NCBI GenBank assembly: GCA_002402315.1
Contig: DHFP01000109.1
Span: 1-5,931, forward strand
Length of the DNA stretch: 5,931 nucleotides
Direction: 5' to 3'
Source: Clostridiales bacterium UBA4821
GTDB lineage: Bacteria; Bacillota; Clostridia; Acetivibrionales; UBA4821
Shown: one piece after another, positions 1 to 5,565 of the stretch
Layout of the letters: the number at the start of each line of letters is the position of its first letter
Position numbering within the stretch: position 1 is the stretch's first letter
Notes under the pieces: model-generated
Database searches by the model: none
The model's input: only the letters and a program-made list of their open reading frames with translations
Told to the model about the DNA's origin: nothing
Made by a program: the position numbers and the translations under genes

Positions 1-44
1 ACAAGTTGTTCCTTGAAGTTTTTTGGGTATCTCTGGCGTTTCAT
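1..44 (-). CDS. IS3-type transposase OrfA, N-terminal fragment (runs off left edge)
   Basis: The minus strand starts at an ATG (plus 42-44) and reads MKRQRYPKNFKEQL before leaving the window. A basic start followed by an aromatic residue and an F-K-E segment is typical of the helix-turn-helix OrfA proteins of IS3-family elements (HTH_Tnp_1 type), which bind the element's ends. The start is supported by a GGGGG Shine-Dalgarno core on the minus strand (plus 52-56), seven bases before the ATG, and by a candidate promoter further upstream. Only 14 codons are visible, so the family call rests on a short match and it cannot be told whether the element is intact. The terminal inverted repeat was not identified. 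Confidence 0.5.
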   Translation of the reverse strand, partial: MKRQRYPKNFKEQL

Positions 45-70
45 TTCGTATCCCCCTCTGTTAATATTAG

Positions 71-98
71 TTTATATCAATAAGGGGGTATAACTCAA
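71..98 (-). promoter_or_regulatory. Candidate sigma-70 promoter for the left-edge transposase
   Basis: On the minus strand TTGAGT (plus 93-98) and TATAAA (plus 71-76) are separated by 16 bases. They match the -35 consensus at four of six positions and the -10 at five of six. The predicted start lies just upstream of the GGGGG ribosome binding site of the OrfA fragment. The spacing is sound but AT-rich DNA gives many chance matches. Confidence 0.35.
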
Positions 99-230
99 AT
101 CCAATTAAGGGGCTAAATAGCTACCACAGACGGGATGAGTGCCTATCGGTCGGGTTATACGGCTTTGGTGATGCTGTAACTTATGTCAATGGCTCTCACA
201 AGACCAACTCCTTTCGACAAATGCTCATTA

Positions 231-257
231 AATTAAAAAAGCGCGTTAGACGCGCTT
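231..257 (-). terminator. Rho-independent terminator, minus strand
   Basis: AAGCGCGT (239-246) and ACGCGCTT (250-257) form a perfect 8-bp stem around a TAG loop. Read on the minus strand the stem is followed at once by TTTTTTAATT. It lies downstream of the mrr remnant and of a short protein-like minus-strand frame ending at 287-289, so it probably ended that old minus-strand unit. The plus strand has no T-run after the stem. Confidence 0.8.
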
Positions 258-289
258 CGCTGTGACTAATACCTTTCTCCTATGTATTA

Positions 290-388
290 ATGAATAGCCT
301 TTGACCAGACAACATAGCTCACTTGTTCTTGAGCAGCATCGGTTTCCTGGCACGGCGGGGCAGGTGACCCACCAACTTGAAGTCCTAC
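290..388 (-). other. Possible 3' tail of a lost gene, product unrecognised
   Basis: A minus-strand frame of 33 codons without a start reads, in part, GGSPAPPCQETDAAQEQVSY and ends at a TAA (plus 287-289). The terminator at 231-257 lies about 30 bases further on. The composition looks protein-like and the position before a terminator suits a gene end. No family is recognised, and a stop codon (plus 389-391) closes it upstream. It could equally be a chance open frame. The rest of 258-403 shows nothing further. Confidence 0.2.
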
Positions 389-403
389 CTACAGTTTCGC
401 GGG

Positions 404-790
404 CTAAACTCTTATAACCTGGGAAGCTACTGTTCCTAATAAGTCAGAGTCGATCCTATAATGGAAACCGAGATACCTCAGTGACTCTCATGCCGTATTT
501 TATCATTAACTCCGCAAGCTTTTCCCCATCGATCATCAAAATGTTCCCAATCCCCTTCGTGTACTCTCTCGCGTCAAGCGTAAAAGAAGAAGTCGTAATC
601 AAAACCCCTTTTCTTGCCGTTGCTACCTGCAAATTCACGAACAACACATACTCCACGGGAGCTCTCCCATCTCTTTGCCTATATGCAAAGGACATCTAAA
701 CCCAGTTTATCTTCCTAGATTACTCTATCTATACCTCCATCACCCTTTCTGCAATTTCTTTGTGCCGCGTCTCACACAGAGCCACCATAC
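404..790 (-). pseudogene. mrr: Mrr-like type IV restriction endonuclease, degraded remnant
   Basis: Mrr enzymes cut methylated foreign DNA with a PD-(D/E)xK-type fold. Reading the minus strand across several frames recovers the family's landmarks in order: YGGS, then DAAQ, GDGGID (plus 727-744), EDKLGLDV, AKRW (plus 667-678), REFAG, ARKGVLITTSSF, DAREYTKGI, LMIDGEKLAELMI, EVSRF and, in another frame, HYRIDSD. At least three in-frame stops interrupt it: one between YGGS and DAAQ, one before EDKLG, and one (TAG, plus 679-681) where the catalytic Q of the QAK motif is expected. At least two frameshifts also occur, one after REFAG and one after EVSRF. A 79-codon open stretch (456-695) is only the C-terminal part in one frame, with a misleading N-terminus. 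The gene's 5' part cannot be followed beyond about 790. The order of motifs makes the identity fairly sure; the remnant is certainly non-functional. Confidence 0.8.
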
Positions 791-1178
791 TCATCCTAAC
801 TAATTATCTATGACATATCTCGTGATATAGGGGTATAACTGACGGCGTCACAAGGCACCCGGAATAACTACGTGAGTCCATAGCTCAGCAGTTACATCCT
901 GTAACGCTGTCCCCGGTTTGTCAGCCGGAGAGAAACCTGAATAAATCTGATTTGTTTAGGGTTCAGAAACCAAGTTCACGTTTGAGCTTTGTGATAGATA
1001 TTGATAGAAAGGAACTATTATCCTAAAAAATATTTTAAAAATAACATTACTATGCAGGAACCGTCAGGCAAAATGGTGAAAAGATTGATATAACATACTA
1101 TCATGGGTGGCATTGGAAGCATTATTGATAAATATTCAAAGCAATACCATCCTGACAATTGACTTATCCCCTGTGCCG

Positions 1179-1196
1179 AGCCCGGCCGGCTTTTTT
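1179..1196 (+). terminator. Weak terminator-like hairpin with T-run
   Basis: AGCC (1179-1182) can pair with GGCT (1188-1191) in a GC-rich segment, directly followed by six T (1191-1196). The stem is only four base pairs. No gene with a credible 3' end lies just upstream, so it may be a leftover of a lost gene or a chance match. Confidence 0.3.
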
Positions 1197-1376
1197 ATGA
1201 GCGTTCTGTATAAAAGGTTTTTAAGTAGGCGCATGAGAAGGCTGGGCTTAAGAAGGTATATTGGTTCACATTGCGGCATTGTTTCGCCACCCATTTGTTG
1301 GTAGTGGACACTTATTTTGCAATTTATACATAAATTCCTTGGGTATCAAATTTCCAAAACCACGGAGATATACACC

Positions 1377-1418
1377 ATGTCAGTTGAGCTCACATTAGAA
1401 GAATCCAAAGCCCCTTAA
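1377..1418 (+). pseudogene. Short ORF with ribosome binding site, probable gene start remnant
   Basis: An ATG preceded by CACGGAGATATACACC (GGAG about nine bases upstream) opens the peptide MSVELTLEESKAP and then meets a TAA. The frame continues after the stop for 32 codons, with ARGKKQIEQRRR as its most distinctive part, and ends at a TAG (1515-1517). This looks like the start of a once longer gene interrupted by a nonsense change, but I recognise no family. A chance open frame is possible. Confidence 0.25.
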
Positions 1419-1565
1419 GACAGTCTGAGTGCCAGGGGAAAAAAGCAAATTGAACAGAGAAGACGTACCTTAATAAGCAGTAATTCAACCACTTCGAGCT
1501 ATCTTAATGCGTATTAGTTAGATATAACGTAATCTAATGTCTATTAGGCGAAGTTGTGAACTTAA

Positions 1566-1757
1566 TATCCAATTGATACCTTATCTATTAAACTATTTGT
1601 ATGCCTTAGTGTAATGAGCCATGTGTTCATCAACAAATGATTGGATAAAAGGTACCACTCTGTATTGTCTATCATCTTAGAACTTTCTGCATTTAGTGAG
1701 TTCCTGCTCCCGCTACTGATGAATGAACAAGTTACGGTAGCGGCGAGCGAAGCATAA
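1566..1757 (+). pseudogene. hsdS: Type I restriction-modification specificity subunit HsdS, C-terminal remnant
   Basis: HsdS recognises the target sequence in a type I restriction-modification complex and holds the HsdM subunits together. The last codons read ELSAFSEFLLPLLMNEQVTV and end at TAA (1755-1757). The (L)LP(M/L)LMNGQV tail is characteristic of one large HsdS group. Upstream in the same frame, PIDTLSIKLFV and VFINK followed by LDKR fit the end of the second target-recognition domain and the start of the C-terminal helix. An in-frame TGA separates VFINK from LDKR, and a TAA (1563-1565) closes the frame upstream. Only about 63 codons of an expected roughly 400 remain, so this is a broken 3' end. 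Its stop lies 18 bases before the helicase ATG, the spacing of genes in one operon. Confidence 0.68.
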
Positions 1758-1759
1758 AA

Positions 1760-1767
1760 GGAAGGAG
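1760..1767 (+). promoter_or_regulatory. Ribosome binding site of the helicase gene
   Basis: GGAAGGAG ends eight bases before the ATG at 1776. It is a strong Shine-Dalgarno sequence and fixes the helicase start. It sits in the 18-base gap after the hsdS stop. Confidence 0.85.
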
Positions 1768-1775
1768 ACGAGCAA

Positions 1776-4535
1776 ATGGCTACAACACCGGAAACAATCA
1801 GAAGAATTGACGAGCAAATTCTAAGAAGCGATGCTGCTATTTGCCGCCATATAGAAAACCTCGATGCCTTAGGCAGAGGAGCGGTTTCGCAGGATATTCT
1901 GTCTAACCTGCGGACGTTTGTTGAGCATACGATGTTCAAAATCTATGCTCACGCTAATGACACCACATACGACTATCAGCATATTGAAAAAGCTATCAGC
2001 TTTGTTAAGACAAAGGGACAGCTTAAATTCTTATGGCGGTTTCATGCCTATCTGCAAATTGTCGTTTCACATTATACACTTGACCCAGAGGACTCGGAGC
2101 GTGTAATGCTGAAATACTATGAATTTATGTTGAAAATCAAAGACTATCTGAAAATCCAGTATGGGCTTGATGTGCTTGCTAATCTTTACCAGTTTCCACT
2201 AAACACGGATAGAAACCTGCAAGAGTATTATGAAAAGATAGCTGAAAAACTTGCCAGCAGAAATCATAGAGCGGACATGGCTTCGTCTGAAAATGCACGA
2301 TATTACATACATAAGATTAAACCATTCTTTGTGAATCATCGGATTTATTACGAAATCACCTTTTTCCCTGCCACGGGAAGAGCTAGTAAATTTGACCGTA
2401 TTATCGCTTTCACTACGATAGATATCTCAAGATACTATGCTGTGAAGCTTTGGACAATTGAGGATAATATAAATATTCTCGGTAAGACAATGCCTATCTT
2501 TATCATCGTCAACTGGGAAGTCGCAATCCGCCCTATTGAGATAGAAAAGCTTTCTAACATCTTCGGTGGAGAACTGCAAAGTTATGCCAGTTCAGCCGAG
2601 GGGCGTGGTTTGATGCAATTCTTGACACGAACAGGCTTTAACCTTGTAGAACTGCTCTGTTTTGAAGACGCACAGTATCAGCAAATCCGCTCTCAAGTTC
2701 TTACTGCCTTTAACGCCAAAGTCTGCCACCTGTTTAACCTTTTTGACCGCTGCCGAGAGATTATCGGTAGCAATCGCCCCGGAAGCAATGTTCTTCGGTA
2801 TTTGCTTTATCATTTGAACAACAGAATTATTTCTGATCAACTTGGAAATGAGAATAATAATCTTTCAGGTCTTCATTTGGCTTATGGCTGTATTCCGTTT
2901 GATAAAATGCCGTTTGATACATCGCTTCTTCATCACAACCCTCGGCTTGGCGATTTATTTGATTGCATAGATGCAACGAACAGAATGCACGAGGTGCTTG
3001 CAAGGTATGTGCAAGTGAATACAGAAAAATTGGGGCAACTTTACACCACAAGCACAGAACTCGAAAGATTTGGAGATATCGATGCACTTGTTAAAACATT
3101 CAATATGAGGCTATACCATAATGAGAAGCATCAGGCTCGCCGAATAGAAAAACGCAATGGGCATTATTATATACGAGGCTGTGAAATCGATACAATTCAG
3201 ATTATCCAAAAGCTTATTGAGTTGTCTGCTGGCGGTGTTCAGAACTATACCAGCTATGTTGACGGCTGGCTCGCCTCGGAGGTTCATCCTGTGGACTGTG
3301 AAGAGAAAAAATCGGCTCTACGGCAGATGTTTGCCCAGTCATCAGTTGTCTTAATCTATGGATCAGCCGGCACAGGTAAATCCACCTTGATTAATCATAT
3401 ATCAAATCTGTTCAATAATTTGAGCAAACTTTATTTGGCAAACACAAATCCCGCCGTTGATAATATGAAACGCAGGGTTACAGTACAAACAGAGGATACA
3501 GACTTCATGACCATCGCAAAATTTGTGGCAAGTCAGAGTATCCGAACCAAATATGATATTGTGGTCATTGACGAATGTAGCACAGTCAATAACCGTGATA
3601 TGAAGAAAATTTTAGAAAAGGCAGATTTTGACCTGCTTGTTTTAGTTGGTGATGTTTATCAGATAGAAGCTATTGAATTCGGCAACTGGTTTAGTGCTAC
3701 GAGAGGCTTTTTACCAACAACGTCCGTCTATGAGCTGACAGAGCCATATAGAAGCCGCCATAATCAAGAATTGCAGACACTCTGGGATAGGGTTCGTGGC
3801 ATGGACGATAGAATAGTGGAAACCATTGTCAGAAATCAATATTCTGTATCTCTCGATGCTTCGATATTTGTAGCTGCCGAGCCAGACGAGATAATTTTGT
3901 GTTTGAACTATGATGGATTGTACGGAATAAACAACATCAACCGTTTTCTACAGCAAGCCAATCCAAATCCCGCTTTTTCTTGGGGGCTTCAACTGTATAA
4001 AGTCGGCGACCCGATTCTTTTCAATGAATCCGAGCGCCTCAAACCTGTAATATATAATAACATTAAAGGTTGGATAGCAGACATTCAGCTTATCGATGAG
4101 CAAATTCAATTTGACATAGAAGTAGACAAGCCAATTAACGGCTTAGAGGCTCGTTATTGTGATTTTGAGCTTTTGGAGAATTCAGAGGCAGGACGCTCGG
4201 TGATTCGCTTTACTGTCGATGACCACAGAATAGTCGATGAAAACCACGAAGTGCCTGAAACTGCTGTTGTGCCTTTCCAGGTTGCCTATGCGGTATCAAT
4301 CCATAAAGCACAGGGCTTGGAATATAACTCCGTAAAGATTGTCATCACGGACGAAGTCGAAGACCATATTACCCACAGCATTTTCTACACAGCCATTACC
4401 CGTGCAAGGGAAAAACTGAAAATATACTGGACACCAGAAGTCGGTCAAAAAATCCTTAGCACAATTAAGCCGAAAGACATTAACAGGGACATAACGTTTC
4501 TAAGAACCGCATTAAATGAACGGGTATCACCATAA
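1776..4535 (+). CDS. RecD-like superfamily 1 DNA helicase with large unknown N-terminal half
   Basis: This 919-residue protein is the only complete large gene here. Its C-terminal half carries the SF1 motor in order: Walker A GSAGTGKST (529-537, catalytic K535), Walker B IDEC with D599 and E600, motif III GDVYQ (625-629), motif IV EPYRSR (R659, R661), an SH3-like insertion around VGDPILF (about 743-749), motif V HKAQG (843-847) and motif VI YTAITRAR (871-878). This arrangement is that of RecD/Dda-type helicases, which normally move 5' to 3' on single-stranded DNA using ATP. Residues 1 to about 510 match no domain I know. They are rich in aromatic and charged residues and contain a striking CIPFDKMPF segment (372-380); no nuclease signature or transmembrane segment is evident. 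The start is fixed by a strong ribosome binding site 18 bases or less after the hsdS stop, suggesting an accessory role beside type I restriction-modification, which is inference. It is not HsdR, whose motor is SF2. No frameshift or stop is present, unlike its neighbours, so it may still be functional. Confidence 0.92.
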   Translation: MATTPETIRRIDEQILRSDAAICRHIENLDALGRGAVSQDILSNLRTFVEHTMFKIYAHANDTTYDYQHIEKAISFVKTKGQLKFLWRFHAYLQIVVSHYTLDPEDSERVMLKYYEFMLKIKDYLKIQYGLDVLANLYQFPLNTDRNLQEYYEKIAEKLASRNHRADMASSENARYYIHKIKPFFVNHRIYYEITFFPATGRASKFDRIIAFTTIDISRYYAVKLWTIEDNINILGKTMPIFIIVNWEVAIRPIEIEKLSNIFGGELQSYASSAEGRGLMQFLTRTGFNLVELLCFEDAQYQQIRSQVLTAFNAKVCHLFNLFDRCREIIGSNRPGSNVLRYLLYHLNNRIISDQLGNENNNLSGLHLAYGCIPFDKMPFDTSLLHHNPRLGDLFDCIDATNRMHEVLARYVQVNTEKLGQLYTTSTELERFGDIDALVKTFNMRLYHNEKHQARRIEKRNGHYYIRGCEIDTIQIIQKLIELSAGGVQNYTSYVDGWLASEVHPVDCEEKKSALRQMFAQSSVVLIYGSAGTGKSTLINHISNLFNNLSKLYLANTNPAVDNMKRRVTVQTEDTDFMTIAKFVASQSIRTKYDIVVIDECSTVNNRDMKKILEKADFDLLVLVGDVYQIEAIEFGNWFSATRGFLPTTSVYELTEPYRSRHNQELQTLWDRVRGMDDRIVETIVRNQYSVSLDASIFVAAEPDEIILCLNYDGLYGINNINRFLQQANPNPAFSWGLQLYKVGDPILFNESERLKPVIYNNIKGWIADIQLIDEQIQFDIEVDKPINGLEARYCDFELLENSEAGRSVIRFTVDDHRIVDENHEVPETAVVPFQVAYAVSIHKAQGLEYNSVKIVITDEVEDHITHSIFYTAITRAREKLKIYWTPEVGQKILSTIKPKDINRDITFLRTALNERVSP

Positions 4536-4601
4536 AAAGAGGCTCGAATTATGTAAGAGGCATTGCAAAAATAATATTTTGCACACTAAAAGGACGATAG
4601 G

Positions 4602-4712
4602 ATGAAAACAAATGGTAAATGGAAAATTCATATAACACATTTTGATATTGGAGATGATACTTTTAATAGATTAAAGCTTAAGATATTAGTTGCTAATGAA
4701 AAGGCAAAATAA
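4602..4712 (+). CDS. Small ORF, possible ribbon-helix-helix protein cut by a stop codon
   Basis: AGGACGATAGG just upstream provides a plausible ribosome binding site for this 36-codon ORF, 66 bases after the helicase stop. It begins MKTNGKWKIHITHFDIGDD and continues with TFNRLKLKILVANEKAK to TAA (4710-4712). The same frame stays open for another 25 codons to 4790, including SHISDVIKTKL. Read through, the 62-codon frame has the layout of a ribbon-helix-helix DNA-binding domain: a short strand (about 9-15), a first helix (18-33) and a second helix with the S-x-S-D-V-I pattern (40-50). Such proteins are often antitoxins or autoregulators. Either the TAA is a nonsense mutation of a former small regulator gene, or only a 36-residue peptide is made. 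The family assignment is inference from pattern alone. Confidence 0.35.
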   Translation: MKTNGKWKIHITHFDIGDDTFNRLKLKILVANEKAK

Positions 4713-4790
4713 AAGTATTCGCACATTAGTGATGTGATTAAAACTAAACTTCCCATTATCCATATTAGCAAAGAGAAATTTGTGATATAA

Positions 4791-4930
4791 GTACGTATGA
4801 GGAAAATAATTGTATCGTATGAGTACGTATTTTACCTTAAGATGGATGCATAAAACACTGTTAACAAATTAATAAAATAAACTTACAGAATAACAACAGA
4901 CATGAGTCCTCTACCATAATTTACCGATTG
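4791..4930. other. AT-rich spacer with partly repeated CGTATGAG
   Basis: No gene is seen. CGTATGAG occurs twice near the left side (about 4794 and 4814) and TACGTA twice (about 4792 and 4821), giving a loosely symmetrical arrangement that could bind a regulator. The rest is plain AT-rich sequence leading to the promoter at 4931. Confidence 0.3.
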
Positions 4931-4959
4931 CTGACAACTGGTAATTATGTTAGCATTAT
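4931..4959 (+). promoter_or_regulatory. Candidate sigma-70 promoter for a small structured unit
   Basis: CTGACA (4931-4936, five of six to the -35 consensus) and CATTAT (4954-4959, four of six to the -10) are separated by the ideal 17 bases. The predicted start, around 4966, falls at the left edge of a perfect inverted repeat that precedes a small ORF, which makes the placement meaningful. Confidence 0.45.
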
Positions 4960-4964
4960 ATAGC

Positions 4965-4993
4965 CATCTGAATCAGAAAGGATGATTCAGATG
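4965..4993 (+). promoter_or_regulatory. Perfect 11-bp inverted repeat spanning a ribosome binding site and start codon
   Basis: CATCTGAATCA (4965-4975) and TGATTCAGATG (4983-4993) pair perfectly around the loop GAAAGGA. As RNA the loop would display a Shine-Dalgarno-like AAAGGA while the stem would hold the ATG at 4991-4993, so the hairpin could control translation of the small ORF. As DNA the same symmetry just downstream of the promoter could be an operator. No T-run follows, so it is not a terminator. Confidence 0.55.
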
Positions 4994-5086
4994 AAATTAA
5001 TTCTTATATATATAATCGACATTTTTTCTAGGCTCCAAGCATGGGTTCCTCATATTTTATTTATTCTTCTTTCAATAATGAGATAA
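4991..5086 (+). CDS. Small hydrophobic peptide (31 residues), unknown
   Basis: The ATG at 4991 lies about eight bases after AAAGGA and opens MKLILIYIIDIFSRLQ, then AWVPHILFILLSIMR, ending at TAA (5084-5086). An earlier in-frame ATG (4982) is too close to the ribosome binding site to be preferred. The peptide is mostly hydrophobic with a short polar break (DIFSRLQ) and basic residues, a make-up seen in small membrane peptides such as type I toxins. No homologue is recognised. It sits between a candidate promoter and a hairpin terminator, so it could be the product of a self-contained unit. Another 31-codon frame overlaps it (ATG at 5041, stop 5134-5136), and AT-rich DNA readily yields hydrophobic frames, so the call is tentative. 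Confidence 0.3.
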   Translation: MKLILIYIIDIFSRLQAWVPHILFILLSIMR

Positions 5087-5113
5087 TAACCAAATCAAGT
5101 AGAGATTCAGGTG

Positions 5114-5142
5114 GCACAATTAATGCATTGCATTAATTGTGC
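5114..5142. repeat. Perfect 14-bp palindrome with one-base centre
   Basis: GCACAATTAATGCA (5114-5127) and TGCATTAATTGTGC (5129-5142) are exact reverse complements around a single T. The form suits a binding site for a dimeric regulator, or an RNA hairpin once a few central bases are unpaired. Neither strand has a T-run beside it, so it is not a classical terminator. It lies between the small hydrophobic ORF and the terminator at 5198. Confidence 0.8.
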
Positions 5143-5197
5143 TATAAAATAATAAAATAATAGCAGATAAAAAAATCTAACAAGTTAAGAGGACTAT

Positions 5198-5243
5198 GAA
5201 ATACCCCTCTGATGAAACCAGAGGGGTATTTCAGTACCTTTTT
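5198..5243 (+). terminator. Strong hairpin terminator, plus strand
   Basis: GAAATACCCCTCTG (5198-5211) and CAGAGGGGTATTTC (5219-5232) form a perfect 14-bp stem with a seven-base loop. TTTTT lies at 5239-5243, six bases after the stem, which is later than in an ideal terminator. It would end the unit begun near 4966, giving a transcript of about 280 bases. The minus strand has no T-run after the stem. Confidence 0.6.
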
Positions 5244-5455
5244 CTCTACACCATATCACACCAGTTATGGACTTTATCCTGATCGTCTCTACAAATCATG
5301 ATTGATGTCGTTAAGTAAATATAGACCATTAACTTCCAGTTATTCATAAAATGAACAATGTCTTAATACGTATTTGGGCAAATTAGTATAGATTGCTTGC
5401 AACCTATTAGACTTTCCTACGTTACCAGATAAATTGATTTTCGGGAGGAAGATCA
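5244..5455. other. AT-rich intergenic region upstream of the ATPase remnant
   Basis: About 210 bases contain no credible gene. TATAGA near 5390 is a possible -10 element, but no good -35 lies at the right distance. The region presumably held the promoter of the ATPase gene. Confidence 0.3.
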
Positions 5456-5565
5456 ATGAAGATTGTTAAGATGCAGATTAATAATTTCAGAGGAATAGGG
5501 TGTGAACATTCTTTAGTGTAAATGGAATAATCATCCTAAAATTTGACGATAATATTATTGCAGCA
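5456..5565 (+). pseudogene. OLD-family/AAA-type ATPase, 5' remnant broken next to an insertion sequence
   Basis: GGGAGGAAG six bases upstream of the ATG gives a very strong start, and the peptide begins MKIVKMQINNFRGI. The pattern M-K-I-x(3)-x-I-x-N-F-R-G-I is the typical first strand of ABC-type ATPase domains in OLD-family nucleases and related SMC/RecF-like proteins. The first frame stops at TAA (5519-5521). In another frame the following codons read TFFSVNGIIILKFDDN, which fits the next strand and the region leading to Walker A (normally GDNxxGKS). Homology ends there, before the Walker A lysine, at the change to GC-rich DNA belonging to the neighbouring element. Nothing of the rest of the gene is visible. 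Full OLD proteins pair an ATPase with a Toprim nuclease and act in defence; which subfamily this was cannot be told. The fragment cannot encode a working enzyme. Confidence 0.6.

Larger units (their letters stand above)
791..1565. other. Long stretch without a convincing gene
   Basis: About 775 bases hold only short frames in all readings. The plus-strand frame at 1107-1304 (65 codons) has no credible ribosome binding site and contains a terminator-like sequence. A frame ending around 1019-1021 reads FVIDIDRKELLS but has no start. GGTAGTGGACACTTATTTTG near 1300-1320 resembles the end of some insertion sequences, but no partner repeat was found. The region most likely holds decayed remains of neighbouring genes or mobile elements. 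The missing hsdM and 5' hsdS sequences were not recognised here. Confidence 0.5.

Noticed and set aside
81..270. A plus-strand frame of about 60 codons ending near 270
   Set aside because: It looks protein-like in part (GDAVTYVNGSHKTNSFRQ) but has no start codon near its beginning, no recognisable family, and its end overlaps the minus-strand terminator stem.
876..935. tRNA-like sequence beginning TCCATAGCTCAGCAG
   Set aside because: It resembles a D-arm start, but no anticodon arm, T-arm or matching acceptor stem could be formed.
1562..1939. A 125-codon minus-strand ORF
   Set aside because: It lies antisense to the hsdS tail and helicase start, has no ribosome binding site and shows no family features.
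2592..3087. Two minus-strand ORFs inside the helicase gene
   Set aside because: They are antisense to a well-supported coding frame and have no protein-family features.
1776..4535. Helicase as the HsdR subunit of a type I restriction enzyme
   Set aside because: The motor motifs (GDVYQ, HKAQG, YTAITRAR) are SF1 RecD-like, whereas HsdR has an SF2 motor with an N-terminal PD-(D/E)xK nuclease, which I do not see.
4564..4583. AT-only-looped inverted repeat TGCAAAA/TTTTGCA after the helicase
   Set aside because: The 7-bp stem is AT-rich with no following T-run, so it is too weak to call a terminator.
1776..5565. A Gabija pair (GajA OLD nuclease with GajB helicase)
   Set aside because: In Gabija the OLD-type gene comes first and the helicase is a shorter UvrD-like protein. 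Here the helicase is RecD-like, 919 residues, and lies 920 bases before a broken ATPase gene.
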